A stretch of 64,000 bases of DNA from Trichaptum fuscoviolaceum (lineage: Eukaryota; Basidiomycota; Agaricomycetes; Hymenochaetales; Trichaptaceae): positions 2,098,156-2,162,155 of the forward strand of contig CAJSYZ010000006.1 in assembly GCA_910574455.1 (NCBI GenBank), written 5' to 3'. The number at the start of each line of letters is the position of its first letter. Position 1 is the stretch's first letter. The position numbers and the translations under genes are program-made. The notes below the pieces were generated by a model. The model was not told the DNA's origin and did not search any database. It saw only the letters and a program-made list of their open reading frames with translations. Shown piece after piece: positions 36,901-49,713 of this stretch.

Positions 36901-39900
36901 AGCAGATGATCGAAGATTAGTATCTTGGTTAGAAGCTAGCTTCAAGATATCCGAAAGTGGGGGGAAACGACGCAACCCAAGTGAGTACAAAAACTTGGCT
37001 ATAAAAATAGCCTTTAGATAAGAAATTTTGCTCAATAACACAATGCTCGTTACCTTCCTCCGATGATGTTCTCCACTTGACCTGCGTGCCCCAATCTATG
37101 ACAGGCAGCTTCAACTCTCGAAAGGCATCCAAAGGTTCATAAAGGTCACTCGCTTTGTACCGCTTTGTCTTCTCCTGCTCTGCATCCGGCGACTCCGCAG
37201 GAAGCTCTTTTGGAAAAGCAGACGTCTGACGAAGACGATCAAGTTCGACCTGTGATAGAGTTTGTTGAACAGCGACAAGATATTTGACTAAATCAGCGAT
37301 CGTCCAATCGCCTGTCTTGATCATGCTAGATGTAAATCTTATTAATTAAGGACTGAATGAATAAAAAGGGGCAGTACCGGTTGAACACCACTTGTAAGTC
37401 AACGTGCTTCCGAACACCAAAGGCATCCAGTACTTTTTCCAGATTACCCTTGACAGGGCTACCTTTCGGCATTGTCACGATAGGCAGATCAGCAAAGATA
37501 TGTGCCGTAGGGAAGTACGCTTGATCGGGTGATTTTAAACCTGCACGGGTTGGAATGCACGGTTTTCCCGCGAATAGTTTGACAACCTCTTCTTGGTGTA
37601 CTCTAGCAAGCGATGGCCAGGCCCTCGCAAGCGTGTTTAAGACCCGTTCTGCCCATACAGCGGAAGAAGTGATGTCGAAATCCGCACCCTTCGACGCCGC
37701 GGCCGGACTAACGGCAAAGCGCACCCAATCGAGGATCGTTAATTCTTGCCAACCGAAGGCAGAAATCAGGTCTTGTGCCGCGAAGCTGCGGCTGACTGAG
37801 ATCGGCATAGTTTGGTCAGGGAGGGGACCATCGAGCGGGATGATGGAACCCATAGAGCGCAGGTTCACAAAAGATTGAATCTGGGAAAGGGGAATGATCT
37901 TCTCATCCTTTGTGCTTGCGCTCAGCGTCAAGATTGTGGCATCGATCAGCTGCTGGCGAATTAGCAGCAGATTCGTATGAGCACTCTCTCCGGCAGTCCA
38001 GACAGAGATCCACCACTTTAAACAGGCCGTAGCCTCTGTCTCGTCTAGTGGTCGGGAGCGCAGCTCTCCAAGAACGTCCGCAAATGTAATTTCCTTGATC
38101 ATACCCCGCGCTCGTAGAGCATCGACCATCAGCTGAGCCCCGTTGGCAATGTCGCTCGGTAGCACAGGCAGATTCTTCAAGAATGTTGCGAATGTGGGAT
38201 TCGGTATTCGAACATCTCCTGCATCCTTGACCCCTGTTGACGACATGATAGAGAATGGATGTGCGATGGAGCACGCAAAGAATGCCGCTTCCAGGATGTT
38301 GGAAACAAGTGAAGACGGTGTGGAAGGATGGAACGTGAAAAATTTCAGAGCATGGAGACAACGGCTTGTGAGCCATGTTCGAACTTGTTCGTCAACAACA
38401 CCCGACTCGGCGGACGCTAACCACAGTTGCTTGATATTCGCCATCTCCGCCTCATAGGCTGTTCGAGATAAGAAACCTCCTACGTACAAGAGTTCCTTAT
38501 TCCAGACTATGCAATATTAGGAACCATTGACACCGATAGAATAGGAAACTCACTAGCAACATTTCGGTCACTGTTGATGTGACGTTAATGATGACAGCAA
38601 GGGAACAAAAGGAAACACTTACACAAGGTCAATGGACTCCCGTTCTACTGTAGGAATGAATCTGGCTGAAATATGGCCGCCAAGACCAGTCGTTTGGCCT
38701 GTTGCATGTCCTATGAAGACACGAGCTGATCCAGTACTGAAAGCTTGATATAAGTCGAGAGCAGATAAACAAAGGTGTCCGTTCTTACCCATCCAGATCA
38801 GCACGAAGCCCCTGAAACACGCTTCCCGTGGGTTGGTCGAACTTCTCATCCTCTTGTTTGCTTGCATCGAATTCAGACTTGCCCGTCTATCTTAGATTTG
38901 TCAGATTTATGTTCTGGGTGTATGTATGTGAGAAATCTCACGTATATGAGGTCCAGCCTCAGACTACCAGGGGGATTCTTTTTCGTAGAGCGTTGCAGCT
39001 CGGAAATCATCTTCTTATCAAGACGAACTGTCACCTCTGCCGAAAACACATGAAGCACGACACTCGACTTGTTTATTGTGAGCGGATCAATCTCTTTCGC
39101 TGGTACTGGAGGTGGCAAAGGTGTGACTGCACGTTGTGGTGTTGGTGAAGGCGATGCGAATGATGAGAATAGGGACGAAAAGAAGCCTGATGAGACTGCG
39201 CTCGGCTTCAACGCTTTCGTGGCAGCCTGCACTAATGTTGAAACAGGTTTCGATGTTCCAGATGTATACACGCATCGGGCGACTTCGGCCTCGATGTAAA
39301 GTGCTATGAAGATGTTTAGGTGAAGAAGATAATGGAGTATGCATAGAGCAGCTCACGCGTCTGTTTGATGCCCGTAACATGCATTGTATTGGATGGACTC
39401 GACGTCTTCAGCCCACGGGGTAACGCAACAACCAACGGTTGTCCAGGATCCTTCGTAAGGCGTGCTAGCCTTCTTCCGTCAAGGAAGACGCTGACTTCGC
39501 GCATGTGCACCATGAATGTAATCGAGGAGGCAAGAAAGCGCGTGAGGTCAAATGCGATAGGGATAGGCGCCGGCTCGCGCAGAGGCATCTCAAATGACGT
39601 CCATAGCCTTTCTTCAGAGTTCAATGAAGGCGGCAAAGTCCCTCGCCTAGCGAATAGCTGATCCTTCTTGTCCTTCCAGTAGAAGCCCATCCACTGATCT
39701 GTACCAATGAGTCACTGTATAGTTAGAGGGGGAAAGCACTATACCTCCGGAGGTTACGAAGGGCTCTTCCGTGATTGAGAATAGACTGTAGAATCCTGTG
39801 CATGGTTTACCTATTTCAAGTGCAGGATTGTGACGGATACTCACCTACGCCGAATGCACCGATCTTCTCCTCGTCAGGGTTTCCCTCCGCTGTTCAAGAA

Positions 39901-40422
39901 GTTGAGCAGCCGATCAGAAGTAAATGAAGAAGCGCACACACCTATCTTCTTCAGCCGGTTCCAATCCTCGTCGCGAAACAGAATTCCATTATTCTTGAAA
40001 GTCCACTGGTGCACCTGCGGAATCTCAGCCTTTGTCCCGACACGCCACAACGATGGATCACTCACTGGATCAGTCTTCAAGTCAGGAAGTCTCCAGTTCT
40101 CATCCTCCGGGGTTCCTGCTTTCTTTCGGTCCAAGTAAGCCTGCGTGTCGAAGTGTATCTCGACGGATTTCGAAGCCGCATCGTCAGAGTTCTGGAGGAG
40201 CTCGCGAAAGACTACGGGATGGTTAGCTTCTCTCATGGGATGTCGCTCAATAACGCACCCGTGAATTCGCCGGAATATCGAGCAAGGACCTTATCAATAA
40301 GCGCCCGTTGGTTGACCTCTACTGATTCATCATGTCCAGTGTTCCACTGCGTGATTGTGTTCAGCCTTGTGAGCAACAAGCAAGGTACCCGAACTCACCA
40401 AGCTTTCCCTATTCATAGCCAT
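33943..40422 (-). CDS. Sacsin-like GHKL ATPase / DUF3684 protein with C-terminal HExxH
   Basis: Twenty-two exons, high to low: 40399-40422, 40259-40346, 39942-40211, 39845-39889, 39745-39810, 39357-39698, 38942-39303, 38789-38886, 38623-38736, 38554-38570, 37378-38506, 37054-37325, 36296-36998, 35949-36241, 35536-35893, 35364-35479, 34783-35313, 34577-34723, 34480-34515, 34230-34427, 34120-34168, 33943-34069. All phases agree, giving 1,794 residues. The N terminus is an HSP90-like ATP-binding fold: FRELLQNSDDA (Glu41, Asn45, Asp48) then KIGAFGVG. The middle matches fungal DUF3684. The last exon contains LAHEIAHN (His1759, Glu1760, His1763), a zinc metalloprotease signature, followed by HNSEHE. 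The final intron needs a GC donor. A chaperone-like or quality-control role is inferred only from the ATPase fold. Confidence 0.88.
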
Positions 40423-40701
40423 TCCTGAAGAAACAGAGCTCGAAGGGAAGTAAGACTTCAACCAGCACTTCCTGGGGATGTAGGAGTTGACCTACACGGT
40501 GGTAGAGGGCGAAGGTGTGTTGATGGGACTGTCCAAGTCACTGCCAGTGTTCAGTGCTGTGCGCATCTGCTAAATTTAGAGGCAAGTAACTTTGAATAGT
40601 TGCTGTAATATAAATATAACTATAAACTTGACCCTGTGTATCCTCTTTGCTCTCTTGAACGTCAATGCAAATGTGCTAGCACCTCTTACTTCAAGTCAAA
40701 C

Positions 40702-42621
40702 ATGGTAGAAGAGCTTCGGATGCCGAGTGAGCTCGTATTTAAGCGCACTGTTCTTTCGAAAGACCTTGGGCGAATTGGACCACGGTTGGGCGCTTTGACA
40801 CTGCGAAGACCGGATGGTGACGAGATCAAGCTGCACACGCCTGGTCTCATTTGCTGGACATCTCGGGGTGTCGTGCCACATCTTACAAGAGATCATGTCC
40901 TCAAGTCAGACGCAGTGAAATGGGTGCATGTTCCATTCGAGACATTGTAAGCTCATCGATTCGTTCGTAGGCGAAATAAGCACTAGATTTGATACAGAAT
41001 TCACCTCTTCGTCTATCGCTAGCTTGGAACGTACGCCGCCCGTACCGACTCTGCAGGGCGGAGAGAACAGTCTGCATAGATTCCTGGGACTGCGGAAGGA
41101 GAGACATATTCTATCGATGTCTCTTCGCGACCCATTTGATGGACGAGAGTTGCCGCCGAACGGCAATAAATTCGTCAATGCGCACTGTATTCGTGGTGTC
41201 CGAAAAGTAAGATCTAGAGCTCATGCATCATAGGATATTTTGACGAAGTCAAACAGGTTACACCAGAACAGTACAGGTCATTCCTGCTTGATTGCAAGCC
41301 TGATGTGTCCATCGCTCTATCAGACATCCCATTCTCGCCCCCTCCATTCTCGCAAAAGCGAATTACCAAGAGCCTCGAAAGATCCACAGCATGGCTCGCG
41401 TCCCTACTTCAGCCCCTTCCCGACCCTCAGCCCGGGCTACTACACGATCGACCCCATCCTTTAAATATATTTGTGCATATGCCAGGCGACACGAGCAAGG
41501 CCGCTCGCCGGGCCTTTTCAGATACACTTCTTGAGACACTCTACGCCAAGGATGCGGAGCAGGTCAAACCATACAAGCGTCTCGACGATGCTGTGACGGG
41601 ATACACGTTCGATCTGGTCCCTCTGCGGGCATCGATCCTCTCCCCTTCTATCGCGAATGAGGAAGAGCAGCAACCCAATCGCCGGACGCTGGATACAAGG
41701 CCCTTTACGCGACCAAATACAGATCTCGTCCTACCTGAGTTTGTTGAACTAATTCGGGCTTCACTTGAACCCCTTCCACCAGAGAAATCGCGCATCGTGA
41801 CGGGCGCATCCTCACCACATGAAGTCCTTCGGCTGATCAGCGACGTCGGCATCGATCTCTTCGACGCTGCTTGGGCGCAAAAGGCAGCAGACTGGGGAAT
41901 CGCCTTAGACTTTACCTTCCCGGCCTCGGCTGAACTAAGCTCTGGCCCAAAAGTCCGTGCAGACGGTAAACGAGATATCGGCCATAACCTCTACTCGCCC
42001 GACTACGCCATGGACTTCGGCAGATTTGCAGCATCCTACTGGGATGGAGCAACTCAGTCCGGGGGCGTCGTTTGTCCATGCATCGCTTGCTCGCCGTGCT
42101 CGCCAGTTGAGCAGTTGACACATAGTGCGGTGGATGTATTGTTACGGCCCTCAGAGCCGGTTGAGTGCGACCCTCCTTTCACCCGCGCATACCTACATCA
42201 TCTACTTCACACACACGAAATGTCTGCCCACTCTTTGCTTGCGGCGCACAATCTTGCTGTAGCAGAAGCGTTCTTTACCTCCGTCCGTGCGTTACTTGCT
42301 GAGTGCAGTCCGCATACCCACCATCCTCACGAACATCCACACGGAAAATATCACCCCGATGTGCATTCAGACTCGGCGACGATTCCTGTAGTGTCTGAAG
42401 AGGCGAACTTTGAGCCATTCAAGAGGGAGGTGGATCGATTTTTTGAGGTGTACGATACACATCTGAGACTGTTTGAAGAAGGGAAACGGGATTGGATCAC
42501 TGTCGACTATGCGAGAGGAAAGGGCCGACTGGCAAGAGAGAAGGCAAAATTGGGAGAAAGTGATCTTGCAACTAAAGTGGAAAAAAGTGCTGAAACGGAT
42601 GAATGTAGCGCAGAACTGTAG
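40702..42621 (+). CDS. QTRT2: Queuine tRNA-ribosyltransferase accessory subunit 2
   Basis: Three exons, 40702-40946, 41023-41206, 41257-42621, in phase for 597 residues (human QTRT2 has 415; the extra length lies in the loops and C terminus). The fold of tRNA-guanine transglycosylases is seen: TPGLICWTSRGVVPHLT near the start, IVTGASSPHEVLRLISDVGIDLFD in the barrel, and the zinc site CPCIAC (Cys416, Cys418, Cys421) with AYLHHLLHTHEM. Family knowledge: QTRT2 pairs with catalytic QTRT1 to put queuine into the wobble base of tRNAs with GUN anticodons. The first Met in frame is at 40,639; 40,702 was preferred because conserved sequence begins soon after it. His-rich repeats lie near residues 500-515. 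The adjacent DUF3684 gene is divergent, 279 bp away. Confidence 0.88.
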
Positions 42622-42899
42622 CTTTGTATAAAATATATTTTCTGCCCGTACTAAAAGCTGCGTTTACAAACCTGCAGCGACGTCTGTAAGAAGATTGATT
42701 TTGGCCCTGCGTTTTGATAATTGCTGCTGCCAATGTTGCAATTCTGCTGTATAAGTAGCTGATCAGTCTTTCGGACTCTTTCCTCCCTGTATGAACTTAT
42801 TTCTGAGTTGATTGATAGTGAAGGTGGTCAAGAAAAAGGCAATGTGACATTGGTCACGTCTTCAGGACGTACTGGATGCGCATGAGCCCAGAATATAGG
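42622..42899. other. Border between gene-rich DNA and the transposon block
   Basis: About 280 bp holding the QTRT2 3' region. The exact 5' end of the LINE that follows could not be placed; no target-site duplication was found for it. Confidence 0.4.
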
Positions 42900-43000
42900 C
42901 ACAGAAACAGCCTGATCACCTACTGTTGTTGGAGCATCCTTCTTGACCTCTAACCACTACCTTCCCAATTTGGTCAAGCCCCAGCTCCCATTGGTGAGGC

Positions 43001-45558
43001 ATGCCAGTGGCAGACAGCCACACATCTAAGAAACCCTCTATCCCTGCCAAACCTGGGCGGTTGTCAGCCTCTACTGCTGCTGCTGCCACTGGCCAACCCC
43101 CCACCATCACTGTTGCTGCCCCGGCAGCATCAACAACAACCACCCCCACTCCCTTGCTCCTGGGCTCACCTGTACAGCTCAGACACCAGGAACCAGACTC
43201 TCAACCACCCTCCTCACCACCCCACCCCAGCTCTGATGCTGGTATGCTGTTGGCCTTCCTGGCAACACTGCGCACGGGTGAGAAGTGTATGGCCTCTGTC
43301 CTGTCCCCACTACCGGGGCGCCCTGCTTCCCCCACTGATTCCGTTCCGGAACATGAGATGGCACTAATACATGACATGTACCATCTCTGGGACTCCCTAT
43401 CTGAACAGTTCACAGCCAAATTTGCAGACCTGAGCAAGACCCCCCACAAGCAAATGATGTTGAATGCCAGCACACTAGGTGGACTGTATGCAGCAACCTA
43501 CACAATGCTGACAACACTTGTGGATGGGAAGGATTCTAATCCCAATGTCAAAGAGTATGCTGACCGTGCGGCAGCTGCTTTCCAACAACACCATGCTGAA
43601 ACTGGCATCCCACTCCCACCACCATTTGTACCTCCCTCCACCCCAGACAATGAGCCAACATCCCGCAAGAAAGCACCCACTACAAACCTGGTTCTCTTGC
43701 AGCTACTCAAGGAAGTCAACACTCTGAAGAAACAGAGTGCGGGCATCAGTAAGTTGAATAGCAGTGTTGGTACCCTCTCCAGACAGGTGCAGACTCTACT
43801 CGACCGGCCTCCACCTCGCCCCCCTCGCATCAACCCGCCGCCACCCCCCCAGGTAGCTCTGGCCCCAGCTCCACTCACCTATGCTCAGGTAGCGGCCACT
43901 GCTGCTCCAGCACCCCCCACTACTACCACCCCGGCTCCTCAGGCCACGGGCAGGACCACTCCCAAGAAGGCGCCCTCCTCTGGACGTCCTTCACCCCCAC
44001 CACCCAAGGTGTACGCCAAGGATCTGACCTTGGTGTTTACAGCTAACCCCTACATCCCAGCAGCTAAGTGCAAGTCTGGTGCCGCCCCTACAACAGTGGT
44101 ACATAATTTCTTTGCTGAGCTGCCCACCACAAAGTGTTAGGAATCTGCCTCAGGTTATTTTATTTCTTTTATTTTTCTTTTATTTTCTTTTACGACCACA
44201 CTCCGAGTCGGATTTCTGACATGTCCGCCCTGTAAGCGGACTATTCTTGACTCTGATTCTATTTCTTTTTACGTAGATTACTTGTCCGTACGTTTGCAGG
44301 CCGCTAGGATAAGCACCCTGCAAGCAATTCTCTTTTCTTTCTTTCTTCCACCACTCTGACTTGAACCTCCACTCTACCAATGCGGGACCCCAACTAGAGC
44401 GGGACCCCAAACTCTGACTTACGTCAGCGGTACAGGTTGGACCTAGTCAGATCAGGGTCTAGTGGCTTGGTACTGTATAGTTTTTACCTTTGTTCATCAA
44501 ACCCGCGTATTCCCCTGTGAAGCACTCCACTTTTGGCCTCTTGTAAAGTGCTTCTCAGGTGATGTGTTTATCTTTAGCTCTGATGTGTAGAATAGCTTAA
44601 TTGACTTGTAAAGTGCTTCTTAGAGTGAGAACCACCGCTCATTGCATATGTACAATTGTCATCCATGTCCAATTCAGGGTCTCAAAAGTGAAGGAACCAC
44701 TCTAGGTCATAACACAAAGCGTCTATTGGTGCAGTCTGCGGTTTTCAACACTAAATGCTGTATCATATGCATGTTCACTAACTGTCCAGGCTCCTCTGAG
44801 GGCATGATGGTTGAAAGCACTCTGGATAGCCATGCGGGTGCCCTGTGTGCTCACTTGGCCTCCATTTGCTACATGGGTACCATGCACATGACACCGGTAC
44901 TCACTGCAACCCGGGTCCATCCACGCTCCACCCTTAAGAGTTCCATGGTCCCCACTAGGGACACTACTCTTCCCAAGGGTCAGCGGACGATGTACACTCA
45001 GGAGGATCTGCTGGCCGAGTTTACCAGCAATCCCATCCTTAGCGACCTCCAGTACATTGTCCCCCCCCACTACACATCACAACCGGATGCACTCGAGAAA
45101 GAGAAACTTGAGATTTGCCCGGTTATATTTACCTTTGCAGACAGAAAGAAAGGAGAAATACACGCGAAGCTCTTAAAAAAGCTGACCGTGTGGCTCTTTA
45201 GACTCCGGCTCCGCCTTTCCATTCCACCAATGCGCCCAGGCTTCTCTCAGTGCGACAGATGCCAGGTGCTTGGTCATTCCAGCAGGGGCTGCAAGGCCCC
45301 CATCACATGTGCGTATTGTGCCAGACCGCATGCCACTAAATATCACCGCTCGAAGTGTCCAACCTGTGCTCAGGAAGCTGTTCCAGCTGGCACCCCATGC
45401 GGGAGTCCCACCCCCGTCTCTGCGCTAACTGTCAGGGCCCTCATAGATCCACATCTGTGAAGTGCCCTCAGAGGCGCAAGTATGCCCCCTCACCAAACGA
45501 TGATGAGTCTGATTCAGACTCTGATTCGCCCGACGACACTATGGAGCAAGGAGAATGA
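43001..45558 (+). pseudogene. LINE ORF1 (nucleic-acid-binding, gag-like), interrupted
   Basis: Starts at ATG 43,001. The first 378 residues are Pro/Thr/Ala-rich with a helical centre (around residues 120-200). A solo LTR splits the frame at 44,135. After it the frame continues and carries zinc knuckles beginning CDRCQVLGHSSRGC and CAYCARPHATKYHRSKC; a third, CANCQGPHRSTSVKC, lies in another frame, so a one-base shift occurred near 45,390-45,420. The final residues are acidic (DESDSDSDS). ORF1 proteins of this class coat the element RNA. It is broken twice: by insertion and by frameshift. Confidence 0.8.
44135..44714 (+). mobile_element. Solo LTR of a Ty3/gypsy element
   Basis: 580 bp beginning TGTTAGG and ending CATAACA (short inverted ends), flanked by a perfect 5-bp duplication CAAAG at 44,130-44,134 and 44,715-44,719. 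It is nearly identical to the 5' LTR at 61,293-61,868. A lone LTR with intact duplications results from recombination between the two LTRs of an inserted element. It lies in LINE ORF1. Confidence 0.92.
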
Positions 45559-46107
45559 CTGACACAATCGGTGTCCTTCAGTGGAATGCTGCCCACTCAT
45601 TAGCAGCAATTCATTCTCTCTTTCCTCTTCTTGCTGACAACCCCCGTCCCCCACACCTTTTGCTTATCCAGGAACCGCCCTGGTACAAGATTGGTACCCT
45701 ACCCTCATTGACTAACCCAGATGGAGATGACGTCTTCAATGTCCCCTCCATTCCAGGTTACGTCCCCTGCCTCCTGTCACGACAAGCCTTCATGGACTTC
45801 GGTCGATTACCCTTTTCGGTCCTTCGGACCTCTCTCTCGTCTTTGGCCCTCTCTCTTACCTTCGGGCCTCATTCCTTTCTCATTGTTCTACCTCATGGCA
45901 TTAGCATGCCTCACCACAATCCTTATTATCATTTCCTTTGATCTCCTTTCAGTCTAGTGTTACATGTAGCCTGCCTCATTGCTCCGACCTTCTCCCTATC
46001 AGATGTTCCCACGCTTTCGGACTGCATACAAGTAGCTAGTACTCATGTATGCTATTCCCTCGACTTGAATATCATAAGTCTTTGGCCTCCTTAGCTATGG
46101 GGGCAGG

Positions 46108-46897
46108 TGTCACGACGTGACATATCCCTCTTCCCCTTTGGGGCGCATCCCGGGGATTTCCCTGAATCCCGCTGGGATATCTTGCCCTCGGGAAATATCC
46201 CGGGGCATTCCCTTCGGGATCTCTCCCTTTCGGGATTTATCCCGGGTTCTTACCTTATGGACTTTCCCGAAGTCCCTTTCCCCTCATCCTCTTGTCTTTC
46301 CTCATGTTCCCCACCTGTTTTCCTCATTCCTCCTTCATTACTCCGATTTTCCAATGTTCTACACATGTTCTGTCACTCCTTTGTTATTCCTTTCCATTTC
46401 CTGCCTTAGCTCTACATGTGCAAGGCCTCATTGTCTACCGCATTGCCCGCATCCCCGATTTTCCCACGCTTCCGGAATCCCGGTATCTCTGTCCTTTCTC
46501 TATATAAACCCATAGCATTTGTACATAGATACCTTGACTCGAATATCATAAGTCTTTGGGCCTAGCTAGTGGCCAGGCTTTCGAGATCCACCATGCCTTT
46601 GTCTTGTCTCCAAATCTAGCTTGCTTGTTGTCTAGTGCTCTAGACTATCTTTTGTGTTTGACCCGGACATCTCGAGCCTTGCGCGGGAGCACCCCGAAGT
46701 CCCCTCGTCGTCGGTCACCTTTGTCGGATGCCGGAAGCCCCGGATCCTGGTTATACTCGCCTCTCGTCTCTCGTCTCTGTTCTCTTTGCTTCACTCTTAG
46801 ATTCGATCTCGCAGGACATCATGTCTTGATAGGCATGATCTCATTTGTTTACGATAGACAAGACACCACAAGGCATGCATCGGGTCCAAGCCTGACA
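46108..46897 (+). repeat. 5' LTR of the nested element
   Basis: 790 bp, TGTCACG...CCTGACA. The same bases were found in the 3' LTR wherever I compared them. Contains TATATAAA near 46,500, a likely promoter TATA box, and CCCGGGATTTATCCCGGG-like palindromic C/G clusters at the start. Confidence 0.92.
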
Positions 46898-47834
46898 GTA
46901 TATTCGTCCTACTGCGAGTTCGAATTGCTGACTCCCTGCGGGGAGCATACCTTTTAGATGGTTTATTTCTTTACTTTATCTTCACAATAATCTTCACTAT
47001 TAATCCCTAATTCTAATTCTCGAAGCTCCTGCGTGAATGCGCGCAGTTCATTTCATGTAGCGCATATGCGCATTCATCATTTCCAAATCCGGTCACCACT
47101 TTCTCTTCATCATCCTCCATCGATTTTGAGATCGCCCCCTTGCTCCCTTTTAACCTTCAACAAAAACCTCTGAAAACCTCCTTTTACCCCTCCTCTTTAA
47201 ACTTCTCAATTTTTTCCCCCGCAATTCTCACTATTTCCGGCCCCGCAACACGCGCAAGACGACGACCCCGTATACTTCGACAACTCTCACCTCGAAATCC
47301 ACGTCCTCCGCATCAACAATCCGCGCGATTTGCTTGAGACATACCCAATGGTCTCTGGATGCTGCTGGGAATGGTTTCTGAGGACTGGAAGAACTACTTG
47401 ATATTCAGATCACGAATTGGCGGTGGCGCGTTCTCGTCAAGGAGGTACAGGCAACACCTCAGACGCTTTGGAAACAGCAGCCTCCGGGCTGTCTGAATTC
47501 ATTGGCAACGACGGGACCACTCTTCGCGAGCTGTCCTTGTCTGTCGCAGAATCATCTGTCAACGCAGAGTCGACTACTTGCATCTGGTTTCCCGACCAAA
47601 CCCCTTGCGCGCGCAAGCACGCACTCCATCAACATTCGCGCCCTCGCCAACATTTGAAGGCCCCGGATAAGAGAGGGAGATAGTAAACCCTACCTTCACC
47701 CTCTGACATTCCGAAGATCATCCTCGCGACTTACTCTGACTGGCGAGGCCATAACCCGCACCATCGTCTCCTGGTTGGAGTTCGCGGTCTCGAGCGATGC
47801 CTACGGCACTATTGCCATCCCCGCTAGCCCGCAC

Positions 47835-48155
47835 GGACGACTGGAGCAGACAATCTACGGCGGGTCATCTCCTTCGCCTTCAGCCGCACTTGGCTCGGTC
47901 ATGTATTGCCATCAAAGCGTCTGCGCTTGCGATCGACGGGTGCAAGCCCCATTTTCGTCGTTCTCGTCGTCCTGACACGTCGCACGGACGATTGGAGCAA
48001 ACAATCGACGGCCACGACTGGTGTCGCCTACCTCGACCTCATCCACACCGTCCGGCCACCATGTATTGTCTTCAGAGCGTCTGCGCTTGCGACTGACGGC
48101 GCGCGCGCCGCGGACCTCACACTGACAGACGAATGGAGCAAACAATCTCTATTGC
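47835..48155 (+). repeat. Diverged internal repeats (about 130-160 bp period)
   Basis: The segment around CACGGACGACTGGAGCAGAC recurs near 47,990 and, more diverged, near 48,125; the intervening AGCGTCTGCGCTTGCGA recurs near 47,915 and 48,075. The units are similar but not identical. Confidence 0.7.
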
Positions 48156-49034
48156 CATCGGCCGCCTTTACCTTACGGACCTCCCAGAAGGCGTACAACA
48201 CGCTGTTCGCTCTCACTTTCCCCTTTCCCGCGCGGTTGACCGCAAGACAGAATGCGGCCGCCAGCTTGGTGATGCCTTGCACGTCTGCGCATCACACTCG
48301 ACTATAACCGCCCGTTATCTCACCAACACTACTCATCCATCTCCTACAACAATATGGCTCGTCTTTGGGATCGCTTTCTATCCCAACTTGCGCAACCACC
48401 GCGAAAGTGACGCCTATACACACCTGCGACCGCTTACGGGAATTCAAGGTTGAAAATCTCATCAACATGTGTTGAGCCCAGCATGGCACTGCTGGATGAA
48501 GTTGCACCCAGTGTCATACAGGACCCCACACTTTCTGACGCTTTTCCGACACGCCCACTGATTGGATTTCGCTATAAATTGGAGGATATGTTGTTGGGAC
48601 TAGGTTGATGGGTTGGGCGAAGTTTCAGGGCAATCGGTGCAGTACTTGTCGCTCTACATCACTTTTAGTGCTCACCATCTTGGCATTGAGTCTCCCCCTC
48701 ATTCCTCAACACCTGTCGATTCGTTCGCACTCTCCTTGCGTACACACGTCGCTCTACAGTAGGAGACATACCTCATGAAGTTTCGGGCGTGTTGGCGAAG
48801 ATTTGGGGCTTCAAGACCATTATCAGTGTCAGACCTCACCCCCATCATCCATTTTTGCCTCTCTTCGACGATTGCGAGACAACCACTGGGCCGATTACGG
48901 CGCGCAAACAACCATTCTCTTCTGTTCGACGCACTCTTTCCACATGTGCAGCAATCGCGCCGATCCGCTGAGTTTTGAGCTCACGGCGGTCTTGTTGGTT
49001 CGACATCACCACCATCTCACTTTCCCCATTGGGC

Positions 49035-49370
49035 CGAAAACATCACCCATAACTCGGGCTTGATTCAAGCCTTCGCAAAACAAAGACCACACTCATCTGC
49101 GCATTCTCAAGAGCTCTCCTATCACCCAACTCTCGCTCGAATCGGCGCAGAACTCATCAATCGCCGGCAACATCTTCGGGACGACAACCATGTCATTACC
49201 GTGCCACTGCTGTCGGAAACATCACCCATAACTCGGGCTTGATTTGGGCCTTCGCAAATCTAAAGACACCTACGTCTTCATCTTCTCGGGGGCTTCCCTA
49301 TCGCCCAATGTTCACTCGAATCGGCGCAAAACTCGTCGATCGCTGGCAATAACTTCGAGACAGCCGGGTT
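49035..49370 (+). repeat. Two diverged tandem copies of about 165 bp
   Basis: AACATCACCCATAACTCGGG occurs near 49,038 and near 49,208, and each is followed by collinear similar sequence ending around TCGAATCGGCGCA(G/A)AACTC. Old internal duplication of the non-autonomous element. Confidence 0.75.
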
Positions 49371-49713
49371 AGCAGCAACATTTGATAGCTCGCCGCCTGT
49401 ACACCCCATTCGGGCTGCACTTTCAACTGTTGTTGCTCACTCTGGTTCTTCCTTTGACTTGCCCATATCTCTTATCCACGGAGGAGATTTGCTTGCGCAT
49501 AGCAGAATTGCGCAATCTAAGAAAACACACCCTTTCCATGGTATCTGTGGCCTTTCCTCTTGGACAACAACCAGCTCCGTCATATTTTGGGGAACATCTG
49601 ACATATCTTCCCTCATCACAACATTGGTCCACAATGCCGTACTCCCGTTGTCTTTGCACATGCGCAGACGGGACCTTGGCCTCGACGGGGCTCGGCCGTT
49701 AAGGGGGGGCAAC

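Larger units (their letters stand above)
46898..49713 (+). other. Interior of the non-autonomous LTR element
   Basis: No retroviral-type domain. At about 48,180-48,310 a fragment of the F-box-like family seen in two other elements is readable (AVDRKTECGRQLGDAL). At about 47,500-47,570 a stretch reading TTLRELSLSVAES is shared with the TIR element at about 59,790-59,840. The rest is repeats and unclassified sequence. Confidence 0.6.

Noticed and set aside
43498..43878. Gly-rich frame opposite LINE ORF1
   Set aside because: Complement of the Pro-rich ORF1 codons, not an independent gene.
46918..46935. GTTCGAATT resembling a tRNA B box
   Set aside because: No A box at suitable distance and no acceptor pairing.
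47912..48145. Minus-strand open frame in the LTR element
   Set aside because: Shadow of GC-rich repeats; no domain and repeated units explain its openness.
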